Notes: generated by a model not told the origin, from the sequence alone. A DNA stretch of 64,000 bases from Sepiola atlantica (GCA_963556195.1 OY744547.1:4783988-4847987), one strand, 5' to 3'. Positions 1 through 12,475 are shown, counted from the first letter of the stretch. Numbers and translations are program-made.

Positions 1-395
1 TTGTCATTTTAGGGGGCTTTTGACCCCCTGAGGGCGCGAACCAGATTTATTCCAAGGTCAGCGATAGGTATTTTCTATTAGGAACAATTGCCTCCACATT
101 GTGACCAAGTTTCAGAGAAATTGAATGGATGGATGAAAAGTTATGGGGCAAAAAATGTCATTTTTTGCCATTTTGAGGCCTTTTGACCCCCTGGGAGGAT
201 AACCAAATTTTTTTTTCAAAAATCGGAGAATGTCACTTTCTAACCTGACCGAAGTTACAACTTCATGCAAAATTTCAGAGAAATTCAATGGATGGTTGCG
301 GAGAAAAATCCGGACGGACGGACGGACGGACGGACGGACGGACGGAAATGCTTCAAAACATAGGTCTCCCGATTTTGTAAATCGGGGGACCAATA
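1..395. repeat. Degenerate dispersed repeat, two tandem copies
   Basis: Two related units of roughly 170 bp follow each other. Both contain a CTTTTGACCCCCTG stretch and a TTTCAGAGAAATT box. The second ends in a GGAC/CGGA tetranucleotide run (about 311-345) and an inverted repeat around 364-390 (TCTCCCGATTT / AAATCGGGGGA). A GGAC run plus a terminal hairpin suggests the 3' tail of a transposable element. The family is not identified. Confidence 0.5.
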
Positions 396-1424
396 AATAA
401 ATACTATAAATAAGGAGAATCCAAAATGTAAAAATAGTGCGCGAGTTTGTAAAGAGAAAAGAAAATTTATTTTTTTTAAATGACACAGATGAAATAGTTT
501 CTATTTACAAGTTGTTAAGAAAATGAAAATGAAAGATTATTAAAGTTTGAGAGTATAGAGTTCACAAGAACGTTCTTGGTGAAAGGAGAGATGTTTTGTC
601 GATAAGGAGAAATTGAGTACGCATGTCCATTTCAACTATCACCTTGCGGGTTTACATGTGAAAATATATACGTAGAATGATTAAGCATTGTAGATGCTTG
701 TATATTAGTTTGCCTGTTGGCTAATAAGAGAGTGTATTTATGAACTTGTGTGTACGTGCGTTGGGCGAGCGGTGCGTATGTGTTGCGACTATGTGTGCCC
801 TTGTAACGTATGAATTTAGGTTGTCTGTGGAATGAAGAATATGAAGACAATAGGACGAACAACACTGTGTTTGTGCTTTTATACTACGTGCGAGATTCGG
901 AAGTGAATATCTCTTGTTATATGATAGGTAGAAAGAAACTTAATTTGAGCTTTCCCTTAATCGAGAGTCAATACATAAAACAACATTCACTGCCTCTGAC
1001 ATGTTTCAGAAAACATTTTAATTTACGTTATCTAATCATGTACTTTCTACTATGTTAAATTTAATCAAAATAATATTTACCCATATTAATAAAACTATGA
1101 CATAACTCAAAGTGTGTATGTGTTTCTCGCGTCAATGTACCTTTGATGATGATACAGTGAATTATTACTTTTCATTTAAGCGAAACTTTTTTTAATTCTA
1201 CTTAGAAGTTAATTAATTTTTTAAATTAAATCCACCAGCGTGCATCACGATTTATTCTCTAAAAATTTGAAAAGGGGTTAGGTGCATTTAAATTGTCGAA
1301 TAAAAAGTAATTTCTATCTTCAATCTTCATGTATTAAAAAGCTGGGAGTTTGGAGCGTGGTTTACATCAAATAATTTGATCTAGATTAAACAACATACCT
1401 TAACAAAATTGGTTAGGATTTCAT
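396..1424. other. Stretch with no recognisable gene
   Basis: AT-rich DNA with only short open frames, none with a recognisable domain, RNA gene or repeat structure. Short TG-rich words around 700-800 are low complexity. Confidence 0.5.
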
Positions 1425-3500
1425 AGGGTTAGGGTTAAGAGACTAACGCTATTACTTAAATAATACGAGTCTATATGCTATAGGTATTCATCTTTAGGGT
1501 TAGGGTAAGGGATAAGAGACTAACGCAATTAATTAAATAATACGAGTCTATATGCTATAGGTATTTATCTTTAGGGTTAGAGTAAGGGTTAGGAGACTAA
1601 CGTCATTAATTAAATAATACGAGTCTATATGCTATAGCTATTCATCTTTAGGGTTAGGGTAAGGGTTAGGAAACTAATGTCATTAATTAAATAATACAAG
1701 TCTATATGCTATAGCTATTCATCTTTAGGGTTAGGGTAAGGGTTACGAAACTAATGTCATTAATTAAATAATACAAGTCTATATGCTATAGCTATTCATC
1801 TTTAGGGTTAGGGTAAGGGTTAGGAGACTAACGTCATTAATTAAATAATACGAGTCTATATGCTATAGGTATTCATCTTTAGGGTTAGGGTAAGGGTTAG
1901 GAGACTAATGTCATTAATTAAATAATACGAGTCTATATGCTATAGGTATTCATCTTTAGGGTTAGGGTAAGGGTTAGGAGACTAACGTCATTAATTAAAT
2001 AATACGAGTCTATATGCTATAGGTATTCATCTTTAGGGTTAGGGTAAGGGTTAGGAGACTAATGTCATTAATTAAATAATACAAGTCTATATGCTATAGC
2101 TATTCATCTTTAGGGTTAGGGTAAGGGTTATGAGACTAACGTCATTAATTAAATAATACGAGTCTATATGCTATAGGTATTCATATTTAGGGTTAGGGTA
2201 AGGGTTAGGAGACTAATGTCATTAATTAAATAATACGAGTCTATATGCTATAGGTATTCATCTTTAGGGTTAGGGTAAGAGTTAGGAAACTAATGTCATT
2301 AATTAAATAATACGAGTCTATATGCTATAGGTATTCATCTTTAGGGTTAGGGTAAGGGTTAGAAAACTAATGTCATTAATTAAATAATACGAGTCTATAT
2401 GCTATAGGTATTCATCTTTAGGGTTAGGGTAAGGGTTAGGAATCTAATGTCATTAATTAAATAATACGAGTCTATATGCTATAGGTATTTATCTTTAGGG
2501 TTAGGGTAAGGGTTAGGAGACTAACGTCATTAATTAAATAATACGAGTCTATATGCTATAGGTATTCATCTTTAGGGTTAGGGTAAGGGTTAGGAAACTA
2601 ATGTCATTAATTAAATAATACGAGTCTATATGCTATAGGTATTCATCTTTAGGGTTAGGGTAAGGGTTAGGAGACTAACGTCATTAATTAAATAATACGA
2701 GTCTATATGCTATAGGTATTCATCTTTAGGGTTAAGGTAAGGGTTAGGAAACTAATGTCATTAATTAAATAATACGAGTATATATGCTATAGGTATTCAT
2801 CTTTAGGGTTAAGGTAAGGGTTAGGAAACTAATGTCATTAATTAAATAATACGAGTATATATGCTATAGGTATTTATCTTTAGGGTTAGGGTAAGGGTTA
2901 GAAAACTAATGTCATTAATTAAATAATACGACTCTATATGCTATAGGTATTTATCTTTAGGGTTAGAGTAAGGGTTAGGAGACTAACGTCATTAATTAAA
3001 TAATACGAGTCTATATGCTATAGGTATTCATCTTTAGGGTTAGGGTAAGGGTTAGGAAACTAATGTCATTAATAAAATAATACGAGTCTATATGCTATAG
3101 GTATTTATCTTTAGGGTTAGGGTAAGGGTTAGAAAACTAATGTCATTAATTAAATAATACGAGTCTATATGCTATAGGTATTCATCTTTAGGGTTAGGGT
3201 AAGGGTTAGAAAACTAATGTCATTAATTAAATAATACGAGTCTATATGCTATAGGTATTTATCTTTAGGGTTAGAGTAAGGGTTAGGAGACTAACGTCAT
3301 TAATTAAATAATACGAGTCTATATGCTATAGGTATTCATCTTTAGGGTTAGGGTAAGGGTTAGGAAACTAATGTCATTAATTAAATAATACGAGTCTATA
3401 TGCTATAGGTATTTATCTTTAGGGTTAGGGTAAGGGTTAGGAGACTAATGTCATTAATTAAATAATACGAGTCTATATGCTATAGGTATTTATCTTTAGG
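1425..3500. repeat. 77-bp satellite array with embedded TTAGGG
   Basis: About 27 head-to-tail copies of a 77-bp unit. Spacing between successive TCTTTAGG boxes is 77 (1568, 1645, 1722). Each unit carries TTAGGGTTAGGGTAAGGGTTAG, a degenerate run of the animal telomere hexamer, followed by an AT-rich part with ATTAATTAAATAATACGAG. Copies differ by a few substitutions. The array ends abruptly at about 3500, where a short TTTAGGCCTTTCAAAATCT word is duplicated. Confidence 0.95.
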
Positions 3501-4023
3501 CCTTTCAAAATCTGTCCCTAAGGATTTAGGCCTTTCAAAATCTTGTCTTAAAGTTGAGGAAACTTTTATAAAATCGGTGTAATCTGAAGTTGAAGACGGA
3601 TTTCAGATTGGATCTGTTTCTTGGCATCGATCAGGTTTCTATTGAGAAAGGGTCTAGGCTTGGATGGTCCGGAAGTACCAGTGGTATCTTGCATGGCGGA
3701 AATGCTCTTTCCTGGATAAACTTCCTCAGTGAGAAGTGCCGGTTTAGATTGTTGGCAAAGGCTTCCAGAAGCCATGTATGTTTTTCAATAAGATTTGGCT
3801 CGTAAAGTCCAGTGGTGAATGGAAATATCCGACTTTGTAGATATGGAGATGAGGCAGTGCCAAAGACAGGCGTACCAACACAGGGACGATTTCGAAATTA
3901 TCATGAGTTTATAATAAGCCGATCAATTTCACTAGTAAAGACGGCCTTCTATTTAAACAAAGTAATTAGTGTTTAGGGGATGAATACTATAGAGTCAAAT
4001 TTAGGGTTCAATAGCTTCTCTTG
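3501..4023. other. Stretch with no recognisable gene
   Basis: Begins with two copies of an 18-bp word (TTTAGGCCTTTCAAAATC) at about 3497 and 3526, then unique-looking sequence up to the (TA)n tract. Open frames here are short and lack recognisable domains. Confidence 0.4.
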
Positions 4024-4100
<77 letters not shown>

Positions 4101-4101
4101 T
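4024..4101. repeat. (TA)n microsatellite
   Basis: Nearly pure TA dinucleotide with one AC interruption. It abuts the 3' side of the hammerhead-bearing SINE-like element. Confidence 0.95.
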
Positions 4102-4260
4102 GATTTTATAGGTTCATAAAAGTCATCCATGGACACGTGTTTCTCGCTCACAGCCTTCATCAGCATGGCTAACTTAGACAAGGATCGAACCTTCGTGATT
4201 GATGTCTTTAGCACAGCGTCTTTACAATTGGACTGTCTAGAAATATGTAGGATTTTGATC
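4102..4260 (-). mobile_element. tRNA-derived SINE-like element carrying a hammerhead motif
   Basis: On the minus strand an A-box-like segment (about 4201-4241, TTGTAAAGACGC) is followed by a good B box, GGTTCGATCC (complement of 4182-4191), the arrangement of an internal pol III promoter from a tRNA. The hammerhead motif at 4127-4168 lies just downstream, then the (TA)n tract. A second tRNA-like head plus the same hammerhead occurs on the plus strand near 12.83 kb, so this is a family and not a chance join. The A box is degenerate, so the tRNA of origin is not called. Confidence 0.6.
4127..4168 (-). ncRNA. Hammerhead ribozyme motif, SINE family, short stem III
   Basis: Minus strand reads CCATG (stem I) - CTGATGA - imperfect GGCTGTGAGC hairpin (stem II) - GAAA - CACGTGTC - CATGG (stem I 3' side). 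Stem I is 5 bp, stem III is minimal, and the predicted cleavage site is the classical GTC at 4134-4132. This is the type I layout known from PLE and retroposon hammerheads. Stem II closes weakly here (G.G and A.A next to the core), so activity is uncertain. Confidence 0.72.
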
Positions 4261-4463
4261 ACCTAAATATTTAATGTATTTTTATGTAATTATTTTTATT
4301 CGTTGTTTTGTTTTTGTTTTTGTGCTAATTATTATTTCGATTGTCTCATTTCCTAAGTGATTAATGTGCAGAAAATTGCATTATTTATGGTCCTCAACTT
4401 TATAGGATGTATTTTCCGTTAATATATACATTGTTATTAATTTTACACGTACATAAAAGTAAT

Positions 4464-4505
4464 CCATGGACACGTGTTTCTGGCTCACAGTCGTCATCAG
4501 CATGG
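4464..4505 (-). ncRNA. Hammerhead ribozyme motif, SINE family
   Basis: Second copy of the family at 4127: CCATG - CTGATGA - stem II CGACTGTGAGCCA - GAAA - CACGTGTC - CATGG. Stem II differs from the first copy but keeps a C-G and U-A closing pair near the loop. The (TA)n at 4523-4549 cuts off the upstream tRNA-like part. Confidence 0.65.
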
Positions 4506-4518
4506 CTATCTTAGACAA

Positions 4519-4554
<36 letters not shown>

Positions 4555-4659
4555 CTTGTTACAAATATCCAGGGGGTATGAATCCGAAGGGAGTTGAAAC
4601 CGGGTTTATGAGAGTGCTCAATGAAAATTCAGAGCAAAATATATATTTTTTGATTTTAT

Positions 4660-4727
4660 TCCATTAATTGCGACAAAACAGGTTTTGTTTCATTGGTGCG
4701 AGTAGCTACCAAATCATCGGGCGAAAG
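4660..4727 (-). ncRNA. Hammerhead ribozyme motif in PLE terminal repeat
   Basis: Element-sense strand: CCGATGA core (complement of 4714-4720; canonical is CTGATGA), stem II TTGGT/ACCAA bordered by a U.U pair, GAAA (complement of 4688-4691), a 6-bp stem III CAAAAC/GTTTTG, then GTC with the predicted cut between 4672 and 4671. Stem I is only GC/GC next to the core. HHRs in PLE pseudo-LTRs are established knowledge. The U-to-C change at core position 4 would be expected to weaken this copy. Confidence 0.68.
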
Positions 4728-5500
4728 GAATTCAAATGGCATAAAGTTTTAAGTTCACTCTAACGGGAGATTGAAAATTGAAAATACATTGGAGGGGGAG
4801 GGGGATAGAGTTGGGGCTTTGTCTATAACGGCGACATGGGACATGAGAGGGGAGGGGGGGACTCCAACAAGTCGTGTTTCAAATTATGACGTGGGAGGTG
4901 TTGCACGTGTCAGTGCTGTGTCAATCTCAATCTCGGCCGGGGTGGGAGGAGGGGGATGGGGCGACGGCCGGAGTGAGTTAAATTTAAAATGAGAATTATG
5001 GTTACAACCGTCATTCTCATTTTATTTTAATTCTAATAAGTAATTGTCATGTGGATAAAAATGTTTGATAATTTTAATTTAGGGTATTAATTGCTACTTT
5101 TGCATTTTATTTATTTTATTTTAATGTTTTGTTTACTATTTGTAGTGAATTTTGTTGTGATTATATTTTTTTATTTATTCCCTCTACTTTTTTTATATAT
5201 TTTTATTTTTTTATTTTTTTTTTTTTTTTTTTAAATTGTGATTATATTATACCGAGATCAATACTAGTGGAATCATTTTATAAGAGAGGTTTTCTGGTGT
5301 TACCAGTCTTATCAATAACAAAACCGATTATGCCAATGGTAACGCCTGCCAATCATGCCTACGGTAGTCGCAGTGATAACCGCCTTATGTAAAAGCCTTA
5401 ATAAAAATGAAATAAAAAAATAAATAAAGATAAATATAAATAAAATTAGAATAAAAATAGAAATAGAAATAACAAGTTTGTAAGAATATTAATGATAATA

Positions 5501-5659
<159 letters not shown>

Positions 5660-6158
5660 GTAATACTGATAAATACCGCCGTCAATTACCATCTTGCTAC
5701 TTGTGAAGTCATTGGGCGAAATAAGTCGACAAGTGATGGTAGGCTTTTTTTATTTCACTACCAATGACAAGGACTAAGTACCAGTTAATAATTAAGTGTT
5801 CAAGGTAGTGATCGAGGGGTTAAGTAATTGAGATTAGTCTAAGTGATATCAGTGTTGATAGCTATCCTAGTTATGGGTTTATGTTAGAATTGGTAGTATG
5901 GCTGAGAGGTTATTGAGGCTGTGCATTATAGGTAGAGATTTGATATTATTGGTAGTTCGGAGGGGTGGTTATATATTTATAGATTCATCATGACTTGTTG
6001 GGGTGGGATTGGGTTGTAAATTTGGGTGGGTGAGTAGGGGGTTATAGTGTGTTTTGGGGTAGTGTATAGTGGGGGTTTAATGTTATCATTCATTTTTGTA
6101 AAGAACAAAAACAAAAACTGTTAATTTTATGTTGAAGTTAAGTAGGGTTGGTGTGGAG

Positions 6159-8292
6159 TTAAGGTGGGGTATGTGGGTTGCTAAGGAGGTAGAGTCTACT
6201 ATGTTTACAGTTGATAGATGTCTCTTGTTTTCTATTTAAGAGTTTGTTTTTGTCCTTAAAGCGGATAATTTCCAGTTTTTCATTTAAGCATAATCTACAT
6301 GGAGAGTTTATTGATTTGCAGGTGCTGGATTTTTTCAAGATTTTCCACTTTATTATGGGAGTTTCTTTTTTGGTTTTTATTTTGTGGTAGTGTAGTGAAA
6401 GTCCGGTTTGGCCAGGATGGTCTGGGTTGTTGAAGGAGAGTTTATGGTTGTAGAATCTTTCCTTGAAGTTGTTGCCTGCCAGACCAATATAATAGTTAGT
6501 CTGGGATGGGTTTTCAGTTGAGGAGATAGATGCCTCATAGACCACTTGGGTTGATAGGCACATTTGATTTAGGGGGCAGTTTGATTTGTTATTACAGTTG
6601 CATGTTCTTTTAGAATTTGAGGTTACTGGGGTGTTTAGTATTTTCATGTTGTGCTTTTTTATGATTTTTTCTAAGTTGTCACCACAACAATAGCTGAGTT
6701 TTAGTGTATTCTTATTGAAAATTTTATGGAGTATGCTGTTATTGGGGAAATGAGTGTTTATTAAGTTCAGGAATTTATTCCCTATTTTGGTTTTAGTTGA
6801 GTTGTTAAATGGAGGTGTATACCAGATAATTTTCCTATTTCTATTTTTGTTCCTATTAGGGTTATTTTGTGTAGTTGGAATATACTCTATTTTGGTATTT
6901 TTGTATCCACTCTCCTTTAGTGCTTTATTATAAAAGTTCTTATGTTTATTGAAGATATCTATATTGGAGGAGTTGTTGCTAATCCTTCTACTAATTGATT
7001 CTGGGATGTGTTTACTTACAGATCTAGGGTGGTTAGATAGTGGGTTGACATAAAGGGGGTAGGAATTATCTTTAGCATAGGGCTCATAAGTATCTCTATT
7101 GAGGTTGAAGGTAATATCGAGGAAATTGACCTGTTTAACATTTGATGTTATTTCAGCCTTTAGGCCTATTCGTTTCATTTCCTTGGATATTATTTTTTTG
7201 GTTTGTTCACATTTTTGTCCGTTTGTGTTTTTCACGTACATTAGGCCATCATCTCTGTAGAGGCCGATTGAATCGACTTCAAGATCTTTTGTTAGGTTGT
7301 ATAGTAAGTACAGGCCAACCAAGTCTGTTACCTCGGCAGAGTCAAGAGAGCCCATAGATACATCGAATGAAGAGAAATGGTCTTTCTTTGTCCATTGTTC
7401 TTTGTTATTTATTAGTACTGTGGTTCGACATTTTTTGATTATGTTTATTTCGTCTTCCGAGATATTAGAGAGGAGAGTGGCGAATTCTATGACATTTTCG
7501 AAGAGTGCTTTGGTTATTGAGGGGTAGTAATTAACTATATCGAATTGTATGAAAGAGCATTTATCTTTATTTCTAATTCTATTGAACCAGCTTATGGTTT
7601 CTGCGGTATTGATCCACTGGTTTAAGTTGTAGGTGTTTTTAATTTGCTTATTTATTTTTTCTAAGATGTTTTTACTGATTTTGCCTATCTCTTGTCGGGT
7701 AGGATTAATAAGCCTGGTTTGAGGTTTAGTGTGGAAATTAGTTTTGTGGTCTTTTAATAGTATATATGCTTCTTTTGTTTTTAGTTTACCTACTCTATCA
7801 CTAATCTTGAGTTTATCAGTTATAGTTTTACTATCTGAGTTGATTTTATCGATTAGGTTAAGATCAGATTTTTTATAATTTTTTTGTGATATTTTGTGTA
7901 ATTAAATTCTGGTATTTTGTTTTAGTAAGTTTGTAAAAGTTATGAGTTTTGTCTGCTTTTACTAGCACAAGTTTGGAGTTATTAATTTCATTAACCATGT
8001 TATCCAGTTTTTTCTGGAAATGGGTTTTTTTCTTATAGAAAGTTATATTTTTTATCATGTTATATAAGTCATCTTCAAAATTATCAAGTTGTTCGACCCG
8101 GGGGCCGTTACCTTTATTCTTGAATCCGTAGTAATCCGTTGAATTTTTTGTGGATCCTTTGAGGAAGAAATAGGCTTTCCATTTCATCCTTCTTAATAGT
8201 TCTTCTGTCTTCATGATCAGAATAGTAAGGTAATCCCGTTTGTTTATGGAAGGGATGTTCTTTAGGGATGTGTTGAGGTTAATTTTATCCAT
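6159..8292 (-). pseudogene. PLE polyprotein: reverse transcriptase + GIY-YIG endonuclease, one frameshift
   Basis: The N-terminal part starts at the ATG at 8292 and runs 139 aa to a TAA at about 7873. The next frame then stays open to 6159, about 570 aa more. Dropping one A from the A7 run near 7878-7884 joins the two. Visible motifs in order: LKDHK...RLINP, FIQFDIVNYYPSI (RT motif A with catalytic Asp), SMGSLDSAE...LVGLYLL (PLE signature), YRDD (catalytic Asp pair), a cysteine cluster CNCNNKSNCPLNQMC, YYIGLAGNNFKERFYNH (GIY-YIG nuclease) and CRLCLNEKLEI. Total about 710 aa is normal for a PLE. An in-frame stop lies a few codons above the ATG. The frameshift could be a real lesion or a homopolymer sequencing error. 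Confidence 0.9.
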
Positions 8293-8460
8293 TTGGCAGG
8301 GTATAATCCAGCGGTTTGGAGAGTGCTCAACTGGTTAGGAGCAGAGTATAATTAACTTGTTACAAATATCCAGGGGGTATGAATCCGAAGGGAGTTGAAA
8401 CCGGGTTTATGAGAGTGCTCAATGAAAATTCAGAGCAAAATATATATTTTTTGATTTTAT

Positions 8461-8528
8461 TCCATTAATTGCGACAAAACAGGTTTTGTTTCATTGGTGC
8501 GAGTAGCTACCAAATCATCGGGCGAAAG
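8461..8528 (-). ncRNA. Hammerhead ribozyme motif in PLE terminal repeat, second copy
   Basis: Same sequence as the motif at 4660-4727, shifted by 3801. It includes the CCGATGA core, U.U-bordered stem II, GAAA, 6-bp stem III and GTC site. Two sense-oriented copies flank the coding region, so a transcript of the tandem could in principle be cut at both to release one unit length. Confidence 0.68.
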
Positions 8529-9301
8529 GAATTCAAATGGCATAAAGTTTTAAGTTCACTCTAACGGGAGATTGAAAATTGAAAATACATTGGAGGGGGA
8601 GGGGGATAGAGTTGGGGCTTTGTCTATAACGGCGACATGGGACATGAGAGGGGAGGGGGGGACTCCAACAAGTCGTGTTTCAAATTATGACGTGGGAGGT
8701 GTTGCACGTGTCAGTGCTGTGTCAATCTCAATCTCGGCCGGGGTGGGAGGAGGGGGATGGGGCGACGGCCGGAGTGAGTTAAATTTAAAATGAGAATTAT
8801 GGTTACAACCGTCATTCTCATTTTATTTTAATTCTAATAAGTAATTGTCATGTGGATAAAAATGTTTGATAATTTTAATTTAGGGTATTAATTGCTACTT
8901 TTGCATTTTATTTATTTTATTTTAATGTTTTGTTTACTATTTGTAGTGAATTTTGTTGTGATTATATTTTTTTATTTATTCCCTCTACTTTTTTTATATA
9001 TTTTTATTTTTTTATTTTTTTTTTTTTTTTTTTAAATTGTGATTATATTATACCGAGATCAATACTAGTGGAATCATTTTATAAGAGAGGTTTTCTGGTG
9101 TTACCAGTCTTATCAATAACAAAACCGATTATGCCAATGGTAACGCCTGCCAATCATGCCTACGGTAGTCGCAGTGATAACCGCCTTATGTAAAAGCCTT
9201 AATAAAAATGAAATAAAAAAATAAATAAAGATAAATATAAATAAAATTAGAATAAAAATAGAAATAGAAATAACAAGTTTGTAAGAATATTAATGATAAT
9301 A

Positions 9302-9433
<132 letters not shown>

Positions 9434-9932
9434 GTAATACTGATAAATACCGCCATCAATTACCATCTTGCTACTTGTGAAGTCATTGGGCGAAATAAGT
9501 CGACAAGTGATGGTAGGCTTTTTTTATTTCACTACCAATGACAAGGACTAAGTACCAGTTAATAATTAAGTGTTCAAGGTAGTGATCGAGGGGTTAAGTA
9601 ATTGAGATTAGTCTAAGTGATATCAGTGTTGATAGCTATCCTAGTTATGGGTTTATGTTAGAATTGGTAGTATGGCTGAGAGGTTATTGAGGCTGTGCAT
9701 TATAGGTAGAGATTTGATATTATTGGTAGTTCGGAGGGGTGGTTATATATTTATAGATTCATCATGACTTGTTGGGGTGGGATTGGGTTGTAAATTTGGG
9801 TGGGTGAGTAGGGGGTTATAGTGTGTTTTGGGGTAGTGTATAGTGGGGGTTTAATGTTATCATTCATTTTTGTAAAGAACAAAAACAAAAACTGTTAATT
9901 TTATGTTGAAGTTAAGTAGGGTTGGTGTGGAG

Positions 9933-10716
9933 TTAAGGTGGGGTATGTGGGTTGCTAAGGAGGTAGAGTCTACTATGTTTACAGTTGATAGATGTCTCTT
10001 GTTTTCTATTTAAGAGTTTGTTTTTGTCCTTAAAGCGGATAATTTCCAGTTTTTCATTTAAGCATAATCTACATGGAGAGTTTATTGATTTGCAGGTGCT
10101 GGATTTTTTCAAGATTTTCCACTTTATTATGGGAGTTTCTTTTTTGGTTTTTATTTTGTGGTAGTGTAGTGAAAGTCCGGTTTGGCCAGGATGGTCTGGG
10201 TTGTTGAAGGAGAGTTTATGGTTGTAGAATCTTTCCTTGAAGTTGTTGCCTGCCAGACCAATATAATAGTTAGTCTGGGATGGGTTTTCAGTTGAGGAGA
10301 TAGATGCCTCATAGACCACTTGGGTTGATAGGCACATTTGATTTAGGGGGCAGTTTGATTTGTTATTACAGTTGCATGTTCTTTTAGAATTTGAGGTTAC
10401 TGGGGTGTTTAGTATTTTCATGTTGTGCTTTTTTATGATTTTTTCTAAGTTGTCACCACAACAATAGCTGAGTTTTAGTGTATTCTTATTGAAAATTTTA
10501 TGGAGTATGCTGTTATTGGGGAAATGAGTGTTTATTAAGTTCAGGAATTTATTCCCTATTTTGGTTTTAGTTGAGTTGTTAAATGGAGGTGTATACCAGA
10601 TAATTTTCCTATTTCTATTTTTGTTCCTATTAGGGTTATTTTGTGTAGTTGGAATATACTCTATTTTGGTATTTTTGTATCCACTCTCCTTTAGTGCTTT
10701 ATTATAAAAGTTCTTA
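9933..10716 (-). pseudogene. Truncated PLE ORF (cysteine cluster + GIY-YIG endonuclease)
   Basis: Identical to the last part of the intact PLE ORF: cysteine cluster, YYIGLAGNNF GIY-YIG core and the CRLCLNEK tail. It begins mid-protein at 10716, where the sequence switches to an inverted piece of the terminal repeat. The apparent ATG start in that inverted piece (near 10751) is accidental. Confidence 0.88.
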
Positions 10717-10768
10717 CTCGCACCAATGAAACAAAACCTGTTTTGTCGCAATTAATGGAATAAAATCA

Positions 10769-10779
<11 letters not shown>
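10715..10779 (+). repeat. Inverted extension of PLE terminal repeat
   Basis: Reverse complement of about 4640-4703 and of 8441-8504, joined with a TA microhomology to the truncated end of the second copy. It carries the 3' half of the hammerhead (GAAA, stem III and GTC) in plus orientation but no CTGANGA half. A short inverted piece at the 5' end is typical of PLE insertions. Confidence 0.85.

Positions 10780-10827
<48 letters not shown>
10778..10827. repeat. (TA)n microsatellite
   Basis: Pure TA tract directly at the 5' end of the PLE tandem. TA tracts thus border both ends of the insertion. Confidence 0.95.
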
Positions 10828-10830
<3 letters not shown>

Positions 10831-10858
10831 TTCCGATAGAGAAATTCATTTTCTTGTA

Positions 10859-10889
<31 letters not shown>

Positions 10890-10904
10890 GTAAGTTATGA
10901 AAAT

Positions 10905-11070
10905 CTCTTTATGACAATTAGCTACAGAGAGGCGTCCGCTTTTCATCCCCGTAGGAAATCGCTAGGCTTAAGTAGCATTAATCTTCACTTTAGCCTGGTG
11001 ATTCCCTACAGGGATGAAACGCGGACGCCTCTCTATAGCTTAACTGACATAAATATATTTCCATTACTTA
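10905..11070. repeat. Imperfect palindrome with two facing degenerate hammerhead motifs
   Basis: Arms around 10905-10975 and 10985-11065 are inverted copies of the GCTTAATTGCCATAAATAT family also seen near 15.0, 26.5, 27.2, 32.3 and 63.8 kb. Minus strand 10920-10968 has CTAGCGA ... GAAA ... GTA; plus strand 10992-11040 has CTGGTGA, a good stem II (TCCCT/AGGGA), GAAA and ATA before GCT. Both cores carry changes at normally fixed positions, so both are probably dead. Confidence 0.6.
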
Positions 11071-11169
11071 CTATTTAGCTCTACTCCCGTATTGAGCACT
11101 ATTGAAGTAAATAGTGAAAATCAGTAGATAATATATTACATTTCCTTATGAGATTATATGTGGATAAGA

Positions 11170-11225
<56 letters not shown>

Positions 11226-11327
11226 GAATTAACGAAGTATCGTTAAAGTGACCTATCGTGATAAAGTAAAGCTCAATACGTTGAGTAGAGCAATTAATTT
11301 AAAGTGTAACTCCTTGCATGTGAACTT

Positions 11328-11330
<3 letters not shown>

Positions 11331-11414
<84 letters not shown>
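11331..11414. repeat. (TA)n microsatellite
   Basis: Long pure TA tract. Alternating Tyr/Ile translations over it are artefacts. A second tract lies at 11179-11222 and a third at 11670-11715. Confidence 0.95.
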
Positions 11415-11665
11415 CGAGAGAATTAACTTCTCCATGGGAACAGAACAGAATTAAAACAGGAAATCCTGAGTAAGCAATTTTTTTTAAATATATAGAACAG
11501 AACTATATCAATATATCTACTTTAAAATTTATTGAAATTCCATAGCATCATCAGAAGTGTACTCAACTGGCATCGATCGACCCCAGACGAAATCACTTTC
11601 GATGATGTGCTATGGCGTACAAGTGCAGTAAATTTGTAAGCTAAGTATATTTTCTTTACTATTTG

Positions 11666-11722
<57 letters not shown>

Positions 11723-11844
11723 GATATTTTTTTTTAAGTTTACCAAAACATTTCGTTCACGAAATCATTCATCACCGCAAAATATTTTTTTCCTTTCAAA
11801 GTTTATTTATTTATTCATCAGATTTATCAAAATTAAAGAGTTTT

Positions 11845-11903
11845 TTCCCTACACGTGTTTCTCTACGAAGCAAGTCCTTGCTTGGCAGATCATATCAGGG
11901 GAA
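11845..11903 (-). ncRNA. Hammerhead-like motif with a two-base insertion in the core
   Basis: Minus strand: TTCCC - CTGATATGA - about 28 nt able to form AGCAAG/CTTGCT - GAAA - CACGTGTA - GGGAA. Stem I is a perfect 5 bp and stem III resembles the SINE-family hammerhead. The core reads CTGATATGA where CTGATGA is expected, so this copy is probably inactive. Confidence 0.5.
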
Positions 11904-12426
11904 TTATATACCTGGAATAAGAATTTCAACAACTGACAATACCAAATGTGGTGTTGCCCTAATTGAGGTCATTTAAGAAGAAAACAGAAGAAAAAAGGAA
12001 AAGAGAAAAAAAACTCTTAAAAAAGTGGCTCATTAGATTTTTGCATTATGGTTGCTACTATGAAAACCAACAAGGAATTAGTCCCAATGCAGTCCAAAAG
12101 AAACAGGAACAATGTGCGTCAATACACCTCCTCATCAGGCGGCACAAAGATTAAATATATATATAAATATATAAAATATATGAAACTAAAAGTATACTTT
12201 TAGTAGATAGAACCTATAGTGAAATGGTTTAAGCTCAATATACGAGATAGAGCAATTATAAAGATAAATGAAAGAAGCTCCTTTTGCTGGACACCTTATC
12301 AACGGACATTTACCAACTGGACAGACCCCATATTTTTCTACACGCACGCTCTCACTCTCAATTACTAAATATTTTTTCTAATTTTGAATTTTGGTTTTTC
12401 TATTGCCAACTTATCCATCTATGTAA

Positions 12427-12475
12427 TTCCTCTGATGATAAGATTTGAATCTTTGAAAAGCCTTGGCTTAAGGAA
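12427..12475 (+). ncRNA. Hammerhead ribozyme motif, AAGATT-stem family
   Basis: TTCCT - CTGATGA - T AAGATT/AATCTT T - GAAA - AGCCTTGGCTTA - AGGAA. Stem I is 5 bp, stem II 6 bp bordered by a U.U pair, stem III 5 bp (AAGCC/GGCTT), and the predicted site is TTA. Core bases are all canonical. Copies at 30460, 47706 and 50268 vary in the loops and stem I but keep the pairing. Confidence 0.7.

Noticed and set aside
4771..4992. 73-aa Gly-rich frame, repeated at 8572-8793
   Set aside because: Part of the PLE direct repeat, on the strand opposite the PLE ORF, with no domain; duplicated only because the element is.
11530..11625. CTGATGA on the minus strand near 11553 with an inverted CATAGCA(C)ATCATC arm
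   Set aside because: Forms a plain hairpin; the GAAA strand and cleavage triplet are not in the right order.
12090..12150. Minus-strand CTGATGAGGAGGTGTATTG as hammerhead
   Set aside because: No GAAA strand in reach.
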